Assembly: GCF_003751385.1 (NCBI RefSeq)
Contig: NZ_RJVA01000013.1
Coordinates: 372,001 to 436,000, forward strand
Origin: Desulfosoma caldarium
Lineage (GTDB): Bacteria > Desulfobacterota > Syntrophobacteria > Syntrophobacterales > DSM-9756
DNA length: 64,000 nucleotides
Direction: 5' to 3'
The notes under the pieces are model-generated. The model was not told the origin of the DNA, made no database searches, and worked only from the letters and a program-made list of their open reading frames with translations. This document shows, piece by piece, positions 28,701 to 36,242 of the stretch. The stretch's first letter is position 1. The number at the start of each line of letters is the position of its first letter. The translations under genes were made by a program, and so were the position numbers.

Positions 28701-29567
28701 CGGTTCGAAATCTTCCACGACCACAGTGTAGGATGTGGGATGCACCACACCGGACGCCGTCTGAAAACCCCCGTGAGCGGAGAGACTGAAAGGGCGCGTC
28801 TGCACTCTTAGAGCATCGACCCAGATAGTGCCCAGAGGGTCCTCTGATGGGTCCAGTCGAAGCTGCATTTCGGCCTGCAAGGTACCGAAATGTTTCAGGG
28901 CGAGCCGGCTGGACACCCAGCCGTTTTCTTGTTCGAAAAAGGTGAGGACTCCCAGGAGTCGAGGGGATTTGGGCTGCAGGACGGCCTCTAGGGTCAGGAA
29001 CGATTCCCGTTGCGCATGGTTGGCCACTATTCTAAGGCGCGCTTTCTGGGTGTGCTCCTTGAAGTCAAAGGTCACAGACCCTTCAAGGGCCGTCGTGAGC
29101 AGCATCCCCGTCACGGGGGCTTCGAGCGTCACCTGATGCAGAAAAAATTTGTCCACAATCAGCGGCATGGGAAGATCGGGTATGATCAACGGTTGGGGAC
29201 TCGCGGTGTCCTGTGAAGGGGGCGATGAGGCAGGGCGACGCACCACTTGCGCTTGCCGAGCGCTCACCCATTCCACATGAAGGCGGCCGCGAAGCAGCGC
29301 CGTGGGGTGCCAACGCATAGAAAGGTCTCGCACGGTGAGCCACACGCCCTGTGTATCGGCGATTTCCAAGGTGTCCAGCTCGATTTCAAAAGGAATCCAC
29401 CCGCTCAGAGTTCCTAAGCGAACCGTGGTATGGGGGCCCGAAAGCCGTCTGGACAGTTCTCGAGCAAGGAATTTCTTGGCCGCAGGGCTCTGCAGTATTG
29501 CCCAAAGCGCCGCCACAGCGAGCCCAAGGACCCCGACGATGGCGGCTAAAGCTCGAAATGTGCGCAT
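25719..29567 (-). CDS. tamB: TamB-type translocation/assembly or lipid-transfer protein
   Basis: About 1282 residues, an AsmA-like TamB protein anchored by one N-terminal helix (ALAAIVGVLGLAVAALWAI) and spanning the periplasm as a long beta groove. The C-terminal 200 residues match the TamB domain: GSLDFLHRRFRLAEGHVIFY, then SSPERPQEEILAQILFGR and ending KYDY. Partners are TamA in the outer membrane; current models include bulk phospholipid transport. The ATG at 29567 is chosen; a TTG at 29576 overlaps the end of the PagL-like gene. TamA is encoded two genes upstream. Confidence 0.9.
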   Translation of the reverse strand: MRTFRALAAIVGVLGLAVAALWAILQSPAAKKFLARELSRRLSGPHTTVRLGTLSGWIPFEIELDTLEIADTQGVWLTVRDLSMRWHPTALLRGRLHVEWVSARQAQVVRRPASSPPSQDTASPQPLIIPDLPMPLIVDKFFLHQVTLEAPVTGMLLTTALEGSVTFDFKEHTQKARLRIVANHAQRESFLTLEAVLQPKSPRLLGVLTFFEQENGWVSSRLALKHFGTLQAEMQLRLDPSEDPLGTIWVDALRVQTRPFSLSAHGGFQTASGVVHPTSYTVVVEDFEPLGALAGVALRGHGTAEGRVEGRLGRLEGELTLRLNTLEQASWKLSNGEMRWAWTLARDSSSAMPEVVLKILAQTASFETTQTTALALKNVHVDASAQLTREGRVAIERVRLEVPDVGAAELSGIVDMPQRRAQGRGVVDFSDLSFISFLTPQPIEGDGHGQVAFSGPWDNMTVQTSLHGERFAYGEAQWSAWSLDVAGTGLPENPTGTIRCRAVYGQGSWHLDVDFAKKGTELRVPRWTFQCQDATVIGSLQTDLDTFLSNGYLDVSIPRLDMLQGLWPQKIGGNLQGRVLLSNTGGRQSIEATLTVGSGTFNDIFIEALNVSAQVKTLSPSPLGTVTVSVKELEKDPLTVAQAQVKVEGNPEGMTFSSQFQGTFHEPFTLTTTGSVRRNGSSTGIRLETLVAHAGPYDLQLEGPAQIGIDPRGWTLTPMALRVESGRVTAGAQWNAENPSASVKMENLPLSMVEFLGGPSLEGILSGNAVLHGVENNPSAMVNLKIDALRHPGWPFGETLSVEAAARADASTLHLNAVLFGLGDEPSRAKVSMPIHFQMKPLDVQMLPEGPLSGTFSLAVALERIGSLLELDEHKIQGSLKGQVNLDGSLHRPLLGGELLLTKGRYEHEDWGIVLQDVTATVKAAKDTLFLRELKAFDGKKGFLRGSGRWRLDSSALFPYQAQVTFEDVSPLHRDDISGNLNGTLTIQGNFQETTLGGTLRVRPLKVELPKRLPPNIVELDVEETPPPSKPSGSPRPKGPSESPHRLSFELAVEFPGMTTVSGWGLESEWRGAVKITGRLPHPRLTGRLDTTRGSLDFLHRRFRLAEGHVIFYGETPPNPAILVLGETAVRDMTARVRLSGRASDLELALESSPERPQEEILAQILFGRSATTLTPLQAIRLANALQALRNRGGPSRNVLGKTQDFLGLDQLKLLGTGLGEGLGIGLGKYLGENLRVDVDQRLEQGDVSLKVEVEVTPNITVETEAGTQSRTGAGVFWKYDY

Positions 29568-29572
29568 GCTGT

Positions 29573-30139
29573 TCAAGGCCCCTGGCCTTCATCGAGATAT
29601 CCTGGCAAGAGGCATCGCAGTTCCAGGACGTGAAAGTCCAAGCCGGGATTGTGCGTGTAGAGACCGGCGTTGGACAGATGCTGGAAGCGATACCCAAGGG
29701 AGAAATACTTGCTGAGGATGAGATTGATCCCGATTTCTTCGGTGAATTGAATTTCTCCGCCCAGGTTTTCCTTTCCAAAGTTATGATCTTCCAGAAAAGC
29801 GGGCCGCACGGCCGCCATGAAAGCCAAGGATTTCCAAGGGGTTTGCAGGGTCACCATGGGTCCTGTGGAAATGAGGACGGATTCCTTGTCAGCCGCACGG
29901 AGAAGCCCGAAGTGGATTTCCCAAAAGGTGTCCAGTATCCAACCACCGTTCCACTGCCAATCCCAAGGCAGCGTGTGGTAGGCGATCAGTTCGTGTATGT
30001 GAAACGTTTCATCTTTCTTGATGGCGGAAAATCCGGATCGCACACCGATGCCGAAAACCAGCTTTTCTGCAGCCCACGCCCCGGTTTCCCCGACAACCAT
30101 GGCCAGGACTGTTATCAACACCCATTTTCTCCAACGCAT
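29573..30139 (-). CDS. PagL-like lipid A 3-O-deacylase / acyloxyacyl hydrolase
   Basis: About 188 residues with a signal peptide (WVLITVLAMVVGETGAWAA) and an eight-strand beta-barrel pattern. The PagL catalytic His and Ser are in YRFQHLSNAGLYTHNPG. The third residue, Glu in Pseudomonas PagL fourteen positions after the His, is Asp here (GLD), so activity is likely but unproved. It would remove the 3-O acyl chain of lipid A in the outer membrane. I start at the second ATG (30139), six bases after GGAG. The stop overlaps the possible TTG start of tamB. Its place between tamA and tamB is unusual. Confidence 0.78.
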   Translation of the reverse strand: MRWRKWVLITVLAMVVGETGAWAAEKLVFGIGVRSGFSAIKKDETFHIHELIAYHTLPWDWQWNGGWILDTFWEIHFGLLRAADKESVLISTGPMVTLQTPWKSLAFMAAVRPAFLEDHNFGKENLGGEIQFTEEIGINLILSKYFSLGYRFQHLSNAGLYTHNPGLDFHVLELRCLLPGYLDEGQGP

Positions 30140-30163
30140 GCGCATCTCCTACCGCACTTGGGG

Positions 30164-32059
30164 TTAAAACGCCTGGCCCAAGCTTATATAGATTTGAAAA
30201 GCATCGTCAATGCCCGCTCGACGATTGAGGGGAAAAGCTACGTCCATGCGGAACGGACCCAAGGGAGAATAGTAACGAAATCCGAGCCCTGTGGCCCAGC
30301 GAAAACTCCGCGTGAAGTCCGGTACGGGGCTTTCGTAGGCGGTGCCTCCGTCCAGGAATGCGGCAAGGCCGTAACGTTGTGTCATGCGCCAGCGCACTTC
30401 GCCGTTCCACGACAGAAAAGACCGACCTCCCACGGGGTCATTGCCGTCTCGAGGCCCAACGCTTTGGTACTCGTAACCTCTCACACTGCCCCCACCGCCG
30501 ACATAGAAGCGCAGATCCGCTGGGACGGCCCCCTGAGTGGCTCCGGCAATGCTTCCCGCAGCCACGATGGATGCCAGCACCAGCCGGCCGTCCTTGGACC
30601 AATCGTAATAGGTGCTGAGGCTGGTGGAAGTCTTCCAAAAGAAAAGGGAGGTGTCGGTTAAGTCCCAATAGGGGGATGTCTGCAGGTGCCAGCGAAACCC
30701 GCGCGCAGGATCCAGAGGGTTATCAGTGGTATCCATGCGCACAAAGGCGGGAAGAAACAAGTGGCCGTAAGTTTCACGATTGGAGGCTTGTTCGACGCTG
30801 GAGAGGCGAAAGCCGGCGCCCGCACTGGCCCTGATGGTGGGGCGCACATCACGGACGACGGAAACGGTGGTGCCGACACTTCGAGTCCAATAAGCGTCCC
30901 AGTCTTCCTGGCCCATGTGCCCTTCCACTTGCACAAGCTGATCTGTACGAAGGAAATCCCGCCACGTGGCGATGCCGCCCAGAATCATTCTTTGCGAGGA
31001 CAGCCAGGATTCCACGCCCACCTTGGCTTTTCCTGCGCGAATAATTCTGTTTTCCCAGGACACGTTCAGTTCCGGGCCCACATCCGTGGAATAGAAAAAA
31101 CCGCCTTTGAAGGTGCGCGGCTTCTTTTCCACAACCGTGATTTCCACGGGAAGTCGGCCCTGAGCGTCCACGGTGGACCCATGGGCCAGGCGCACCACCG
31201 AAAAGAGATCCATGCGAATGAGATTGTCCTGAGCCTTGGTCATCAGTCGGGTATCAAACAGATCCCCTTCCTTCCAGGGGATGCGCGGTCGGACCACATC
31301 TTCTCGAACCGATTCCAGTCCCACAAGGCTCACGGGCCCGAAAAAAGTCTTGGGCCCCGCTGAGACGACATAATGGGGATGCACGGTTCGAGCGTCATGG
31401 CGTACGATCACCCGTCTTTCGGAAATTCGAGCCAAAGGATGGCCGTGTTGTCCGAGAATGGAGAGAATTTTCTGGTCTGCGTCGGCAATGTGGGCGGCCA
31501 GCGCCGGGGAAGAGGCGGGTAGGGATGAACGGGTCGTTTCCATCAACACATCAAAAAGCGATGCATCGATGCCCGAAACGTCCAGCGTCGTTTCTTCCAG
31601 CACATACAAGGGTCCGGGATTGACGGTAAAGCGCACCGTCAGCGGATCCGTCGATGGATCGATGTGGTAGGCCACCTCGCAGGCATAAAAGCCTTCGGAG
31701 CGAAGAAAGGTTCGAAAAAGGTTCTTATCTTTTTCCGCGCGGCGTCTGAGCTGACTCAGGGACACCGCCCCTTCCTTTTCCCTGGCCACGGTTTCCGAAA
31801 GGGGCTGAAGTCGGGACGCCCAGGCGCCTTCGACGCTGTCTTCCATCTGCACCGCATACCGAAGGGAGGCGGCGAAACTCAAGGTATCGTGGATGCCAAA
31901 AGCGCAGGCCAAGAAAACCACAAGCCGAAGCCACGTGAGCGGCATGGGTCTGGAATGGGATCTGTAATGAGAGAAAAGCGTCACGGCCGCGCCGACGGGA
32001 ATCCAGGGCATGTCGCACGCCTTGGATTGGCGCCGTGTCGGGGATGACGTTGTCTTCAT
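30164..32059 (-). CDS. tamA: TamA/BamA-type outer-membrane protein
   Basis: An Omp85 protein of about 631 residues. After a long signal region (WLRLVVFLACAFG) come three POTRA-like repeats (to about residue 310), then a 16-strand barrel with the conserved lid-lock motif VGGGGSVRGYEY and the end YISLGQAF, a C-terminal Phe typical of barrel proteins. It works with TamB in outer-membrane assembly or lipid transfer. Start: ATG at 32059 with AAGGGT upstream; ATG at 31945 is nearer to the signal helix but lacks a ribosome binding site. First gene of the tamA-pagL-tamB unit. Confidence 0.88.
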   Translation of the reverse strand: MKTTSSPTRRQSKACDMPWIPVGAAVTLFSHYRSHSRPMPLTWLRLVVFLACAFGIHDTLSFAASLRYAVQMEDSVEGAWASRLQPLSETVAREKEGAVSLSQLRRRAEKDKNLFRTFLRSEGFYACEVAYHIDPSTDPLTVRFTVNPGPLYVLEETTLDVSGIDASLFDVLMETTRSSLPASSPALAAHIADADQKILSILGQHGHPLARISERRVIVRHDARTVHPHYVVSAGPKTFFGPVSLVGLESVREDVVRPRIPWKEGDLFDTRLMTKAQDNLIRMDLFSVVRLAHGSTVDAQGRLPVEITVVEKKPRTFKGGFFYSTDVGPELNVSWENRIIRAGKAKVGVESWLSSQRMILGGIATWRDFLRTDQLVQVEGHMGQEDWDAYWTRSVGTTVSVVRDVRPTIRASAGAGFRLSSVEQASNRETYGHLFLPAFVRMDTTDNPLDPARGFRWHLQTSPYWDLTDTSLFFWKTSTSLSTYYDWSKDGRLVLASIVAAGSIAGATQGAVPADLRFYVGGGGSVRGYEYQSVGPRDGNDPVGGRSFLSWNGEVRWRMTQRYGLAAFLDGGTAYESPVPDFTRSFRWATGLGFRYYSPLGPFRMDVAFPLNRRAGIDDAFQIYISLGQAF

Positions 32060-32315
32060 CACCCTTACCCTTTCTCCAATTCCGTAGATTCCCACGTTTG
32101 CGGGCAGCATAAAAGAATTTTGTCAAGGGCCAATGGGCTCTTCTGGGACAAGCTGCGAGCGGACAGTCGCCCTAGCTGGCTCTCCTTGGGCCAAAGCCGT
32201 CAAGGTCTGGGCCCTTATCATTTGCGTATCGTCACGAGCGATTGTAGTTTTGTTGCGAAGAAAATGAAAGGCTCAAGGCCATAAGGTGCGGAGCAAAGAT
32301 GGAGGATGGTGCAGT

Positions 32316-34010
32316 ATGGCTGGAAGGCGCATTTGCATTGTGGGTGGTGTTGCCGGAGGGGCTTCCTGTGCGGCGCGGGCGCGCCGCATGGATGAACAGG
32401 CTGAAATTATCATCTTTGAAAAGGGGCCTTTCGTCTCTTTTGCAAACTGCGGTCTGCCCTATTACGTTGGGGACGTGATTCGCCGCGAAGAACATCTGCT
32501 CGTGGCCACACCTGAAATGTTTCAACAAAGGTTTCGAATTGAGGTGCGCCTTCATTCGGAAGTGGTGCGCATCGACCGAAACCGTCGTCGCCTTCTCGTT
32601 CGCGATCATCAAGCGGGGCGAGATTATGAAGAAGCCTACGATGCCCTGGTGCTTTCTCCAGGGGCAGCCGCAGTGAAGCCGCCAATTTCTGGGCTGGATT
32701 CTGAAGGTGTTTTTTTCGTGCGCACCATTCCGGACAGCCGGGAAATTCGGCGCATGATCGAGGAGCGGCATGCGCAAAGCGCGGTGGTCATCGGAGGCGG
32801 CTATATCGGCCTTGAGATGACGGAAAATCTGGTGCGACGCGGACTGCAGGTGACCCTGGTGGAAATGCAAGATCAAGTCATGCCCATGTGTGATCCCGAG
32901 ATGGTGTGGCCCCTACAGGAGACCCTTCGAGATAAAGGGACGACCTTGCGTTTGAAAACGCAGGTGAAGGCAGTGGAACGTAACGCCGACGAGGCGCTCA
33001 CGGTAAGGCTGCATTCGGGAGAAAGCCTTACGGCCAACCTCGTCATCGTGGCCGTGGGCGTGCGCCCCGAGGTGCAACTGGCCCGAGATGCCGGGCTGGC
33101 TCTGGGGCCGCTTGGAGGGATTCGCGTCAACGAAAGAATGCAGACCAGTGACCCGTTTATCTGGGCCGTGGGCGATGCCGTGGAAGTGTCTCACGTGATC
33201 ACGGGGCTTGAGACCCTTCTTCCGCTGGCCGGGCCGGCTAACCGACAGGGAAGGCTCGCCGCCGATGCCATTTGCGGAAGGGATGTGCGGTTTCGAGGCG
33301 TACAGGGAACGGCCGTGGTGGGCCTTTTTGATCAGGTGCTGGCCATGACGGGACCGAGTGAGCGGGTGCTCAAATCCCTTGGCTTATGGAATGGACCCCT
33401 CGACTGTGAAAAGATCTATTTGCATCCGGGTCACCATGCCAGCTATTACCCTGGGGCGGAAACCCTGGCCATGAAATTGATTTTTTCCAAAAGGGACGGA
33501 AAAATTTTGGGATTGCAAGTGGTGGGCAAGAAAGGCGCGGTGCGGCGAACGGACGTTATCGCCATGGCGATGCAAAAAGGCGGCACTGTCTTTGATTTGG
33601 AAGAAGCGGAACTGTGCTACGCGCCGCAATTTGGGTCCGCCAAAGATCCCGTCAACCTTGCGGGCATGATTGCCGCTAATGTGGTTCGAGGCGATGTGGA
33701 GGTCGTGCACGCGGAATCCATGGATCGGCCTCCAGAAGACGTTCTCATTCTCGATGTGCGCGAACCCTTTGAATATCGGCGCGGGCATATTGCGGGAGCG
33801 GTGCACATTCCCTTGGGGGCTTTGAGGCAGCGCATGGCGGAGCTTCCCAAGGACAGGGAAATCTGGGTCTATTGCTATGTGGGACAGCGTTCGTATCTGG
33901 CGGCACGAGCCCTGCGCCAGTACGGGTATCGCGCAAAAAACCTGAGCGGCGGCTATCGAACTTACACCATGTGGCGACAGGCAGCTCAAGGCGCCGACAA
34001 CGCTTTGTGA
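32316..34010 (+). CDS. CoA-disulfide reductase-like FAD enzyme with C-terminal rhodanese domain
   Basis: A 564-residue flavoprotein. FAD-binding GGVAGGASCAARARR starts at residue 8; the single active Cys of this class is in SFANCGLPYY (about residue 43); the NAD(P)H site is VVIGGGYIGLEM. After the dimerisation domain comes a rhodanese domain (DVREPFEYRRGHIAGAVHIP) with active Cys in WVYCYVGQRS. Fusions of this kind reduce CoA-disulfide, CoA-persulfide or polysulfide (CdrA/Npsr). In a sulfur-metabolising anaerobe, per-/polysulfide reduction is plausible. The ATG is chosen with GGAGG ten bases upstream. Confidence 0.9.
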   Translation: MAGRRICIVGGVAGGASCAARARRMDEQAEIIIFEKGPFVSFANCGLPYYVGDVIRREEHLLVATPEMFQQRFRIEVRLHSEVVRIDRNRRRLLVRDHQAGRDYEEAYDALVLSPGAAAVKPPISGLDSEGVFFVRTIPDSREIRRMIEERHAQSAVVIGGGYIGLEMTENLVRRGLQVTLVEMQDQVMPMCDPEMVWPLQETLRDKGTTLRLKTQVKAVERNADEALTVRLHSGESLTANLVIVAVGVRPEVQLARDAGLALGPLGGIRVNERMQTSDPFIWAVGDAVEVSHVITGLETLLPLAGPANRQGRLAADAICGRDVRFRGVQGTAVVGLFDQVLAMTGPSERVLKSLGLWNGPLDCEKIYLHPGHHASYYPGAETLAMKLIFSKRDGKILGLQVVGKKGAVRRTDVIAMAMQKGGTVFDLEEAELCYAPQFGSAKDPVNLAGMIAANVVRGDVEVVHAESMDRPPEDVLILDVREPFEYRRGHIAGAVHIPLGALRQRMAELPKDREIWVYCYVGQRSYLAARALRQYGYRAKNLSGGYRTYTMWRQAAQGADNAL

Positions 34011-34036
34011 ATGCCCGGCGTGTTCCGATTATAGGA

Positions 34037-34046
34037 CCCCCCCCCC
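34037..34046 (+). repeat. Run of ten C residues
   Basis: A pure 10-base C tract 26 bases after the stop of the reductase gene. Runs of this length are prone to slippage, but this one lies in no gene and in no obvious promoter. Confidence 0.9.
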
Positions 34047-34121
34047 GATGGGCTCGGGCAAGGAAGGTATGGGCAAGTGGGATGCACAGGGGATGACCTG
34101 AGGCTACAAGAGATGGCGATG

Positions 34122-34149
34122 AAAAAAATGCCTCCCTTGGCGGGGAGGC
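34122..34149 (-). terminator. Intrinsic terminator of the small coiled-coil gene
   Basis: On the minus strand: GCCTCCC, a six-base loop, GGGAGGC, then ATTTTTTTC. It lies about 35 bases after the stop of the gene at 34186-34497. On the plus strand a T-run also follows after a few bases, so it may work in both directions and end the reductase transcript too. Confidence 0.75.
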
Positions 34150-34185
34150 GTTCTACTTTTTGAGGACTTGGATGTTGTAGAGACT

Positions 34186-34497
34186 TTAGGAGGCCGATTT
34201 GACTTTTTCCAATTCGGCCTTGAGCTTTTCCACTTCCTGCTTGTATTTTTCAGCTTCTTCCTTGTACTTGGACAAATCATCGGTGGCGGCTTCCGGCACC
34301 GCTTCTTCCTCTTTTTTCTTTCCGAACGGCAGTTGATCCTTCACTTCATCATAGCCCAAATAGGCCGCCATGGCACCGCCCAGCAGCAGCATCAAGGGAA
34401 TGGCGCCTGCCAGGAGGTTGAGGAAAGGTTTAAACCAAATAAAGATACCAATAATGCCGAAAAAAGCCGCGGCCAAGCCGCCCAGAAAAACCTTCAT
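34186..34497 (-). CDS. Small membrane protein with C-terminal coiled coil, unknown function
   Basis: A 103-residue protein. Two hydrophobic helices (residues 4-22 and 28-47) precede a charged linker (FGKKKEEEAVPE) and a final heptad-type coiled coil (YKEEAEKYKQEVEKLKAELE). GGAGG with good spacing before the ATG at 34497 and an excellent terminator support a real, monocistronic gene. I do not recognise the family. It may tether or oligomerise something at the inner membrane. Confidence 0.75.
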   Translation of the reverse strand: MKVFLGGLAAAFFGIIGIFIWFKPFLNLLAGAIPLMLLLGGAMAAYLGYDEVKDQLPFGKKKEEEAVPEAATDDLSKYKEEAEKYKQEVEKLKAELEKVKSAS

Positions 34498-34871
34498 CGT
34501 CCCGCCTCCTTCTGCTTGTTCCATAGACAAGTGACGCGTCGTTGATCCCTTTGGCAAAAAACCCTCAACCCTCAATTCTGCCTTTTCGGCAGCCCTTGGC
34601 ATGATAAAGATTTCACGCACCCTGTAGCACGGCCCACAGGGTTTTGCAAGGAGAAAGTCGTGAAAAGCCTTAGAGGAGCCCAAAGCATGGAGAACTTTTT
34701 ACGGGGTGATCTCAGATGGAACGAGCAGGGAGAGCTTCGACACCCAGAAGGACCATGGCCATGAGAAAATGAGGGAAGAAGAGCTTGGGTCGCGAGCGCG
34801 GGGCAGTGATGACACGCGATGACGATCAAATATGGTGACTTAGGCCCGGCCCACGCGCGAAGAACACGGGG
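34498..34871. other. Divergent intergenic region
   Basis: About 370 bases between the coiled-coil gene and the NifS-like gene. It includes a 7-bp stem ACCCTGT/ACAGGGT with TTT after it (34619-34645), weakly terminator-like. I find no coding frame with recognisable features. Confidence 0.4.
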
Positions 34872-34901
34872 TTGACGGTGGGCCGGCAAGGAACGTATAG
34901 A
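34872..34901 (+). promoter_or_regulatory. Probable promoter of the NifS-like gene
   Basis: TTGACG (34872-34877), an 18-base spacer and TATAGA (34896-34901). The predicted start would give a leader of about 55 bases before the GTG at 34963. Confidence 0.55.
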
Positions 34902-34962
34902 TTCAAAATTTTAGGGACGAGGTTTAATAAAACGCACTGGATTGTCAGAGGGAGTGAGCGGA

Positions 34963-36141
34963 GTGAACGGGCGCAGCATCTACATGGATCACATTGCGGG
35001 AACACCGGTGGCTTCCGAAGTGTTGGAGGCCATGATGCCTTTTCTCGTGGAACATTTTGGCAATCCCGCCAGCATTCATCACCTCGGCGAGGCGCCCCAG
35101 GACGCCATCTTTCGGGCGCGATCCCAGACGGCGGCCCTTATCGGGGCGGAACCCGAGGAAATCATCTTCACATCGGGCGGCACGGAAGCCAACAACCTGG
35201 CCATCAAGGGGGTGGCGTTTCAGCGCATGTCGCAGGGGCGGCATCTGGTGGTGTCGGCCATTGAACACTATTCCGTTCTTTATGCCGCCAAGGCCCTGGA
35301 ACGGTTCGGCTTTGAAATCACCCTGGTTCCTGTGGACGAACACGGGGTGGTGGACCCCGACGATGTGAAAAAAGCCATGCGGCCCGACACGGTGCTCGTT
35401 TCCATCATGCATGCCAACAACGAAGTGGGCACCATTCAATCCTTGGCGGACATCGCCTCCGTGGTGCACGAAGGTGGCGCCCTGCTGCATACGGACGCCA
35501 TCGCTTCGGTTGGGCGCATTCCTGTTCATGTGCAGGAGTTGGGCGTGGATTTGCTCAGCCTGGCCGCCAACCAGTTCAACGGGCCCAAGGGCGTTGGAGC
35601 TCTGTATTGCCGTAAGGGCACCAGCCTGTGGCCGCTCTTTCATGGCGGTGGGCAAGAAGACGGCCGGCGAACGGGAACGGAAAATGTGGCCGGCATCGTG
35701 GGACTAGGGGCTGCCGCGGAGCGCGTTCGCGGGCGCCTTACGCAGAAGATGGAACGATGCGCACGGCTGGAAAAGCTTTTGCGAGACCGCATCGCGCAGA
35801 CCATCGAAGAGGTCCGGTTCAACGGGCATCCGCACAGGCACATTCCGGGTTGGGTCAATGTCTCCATTCGATACGTGGAAGGCGAAGCCTTGCTGTTGCA
35901 CATGGACCTAAGAGGCATCTGCGTGGCGGGGGCTTCGGCGTGCATGTCCATTACGGCTAAGGCGTCCCATGTGCTGGAAGCCATGGGACTTTTGGGCGAT
36001 GGGGCTTTCGGCACGCTGCTGTTTACGTTGGATGAGGACAACACCGAGGACGAAGTGCATCAGGCCGTGGAAACCCTGGGCGCCGTGGTGTCCCGACTCC
36101 GTTCCATGTCGCCTCTGTACGCCACACGCGCGGCGTCCTAA
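34963..36141 (+). CDS. Cysteine desulfurase-like (NifS/IscS fold) protein lacking the PLP lysine
   Basis: About 392 residues of fold-type I aminotransferase class V, closest to NifS/IscS: TSGGTEANNLAIKG, SAIEHYSV, MHANNEVGTIQ, HTDAIASVG, GGGQEDGRRTGTENV. The helix that should carry the PLP-binding Lys reads LAANQFNGPKGVG, so SAHK is replaced by AANQ (Gln204). The Gln that contacts the PLP ring (DATQS in IscS) is Ala here, and the substrate-carboxylate Arg (near RFSLG) is Leu. The mobile-loop Cys remains (ASACMS). It probably is not a normal desulfurase. Starts at TTG 34942 and GTG 34954 or 34963 are possible. It precedes the B12/radical SAM gene. Confidence 0.85.
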   Translation: MNGRSIYMDHIAGTPVASEVLEAMMPFLVEHFGNPASIHHLGEAPQDAIFRARSQTAALIGAEPEEIIFTSGGTEANNLAIKGVAFQRMSQGRHLVVSAIEHYSVLYAAKALERFGFEITLVPVDEHGVVDPDDVKKAMRPDTVLVSIMHANNEVGTIQSLADIASVVHEGGALLHTDAIASVGRIPVHVQELGVDLLSLAANQFNGPKGVGALYCRKGTSLWPLFHGGGQEDGRRTGTENVAGIVGLGAAAERVRGRLTQKMERCARLEKLLRDRIAQTIEEVRFNGHPHRHIPGWVNVSIRYVEGEALLLHMDLRGICVAGASACMSITAKASHVLEAMGLLGDGAFGTLLFTLDEDNTEDEVHQAVETLGAVVSRLRSMSPLYATRAAS

Positions 36142-36242
36142 AGGAACCTGATCAAGCCATGCGTTCCTGGTCACGCGCTGTCTTGGTGAAGCTGCTTTGA
36201 CGGTGAACGACAATGGCGGCCATGAAAGGCAAGGGAGAAGGC

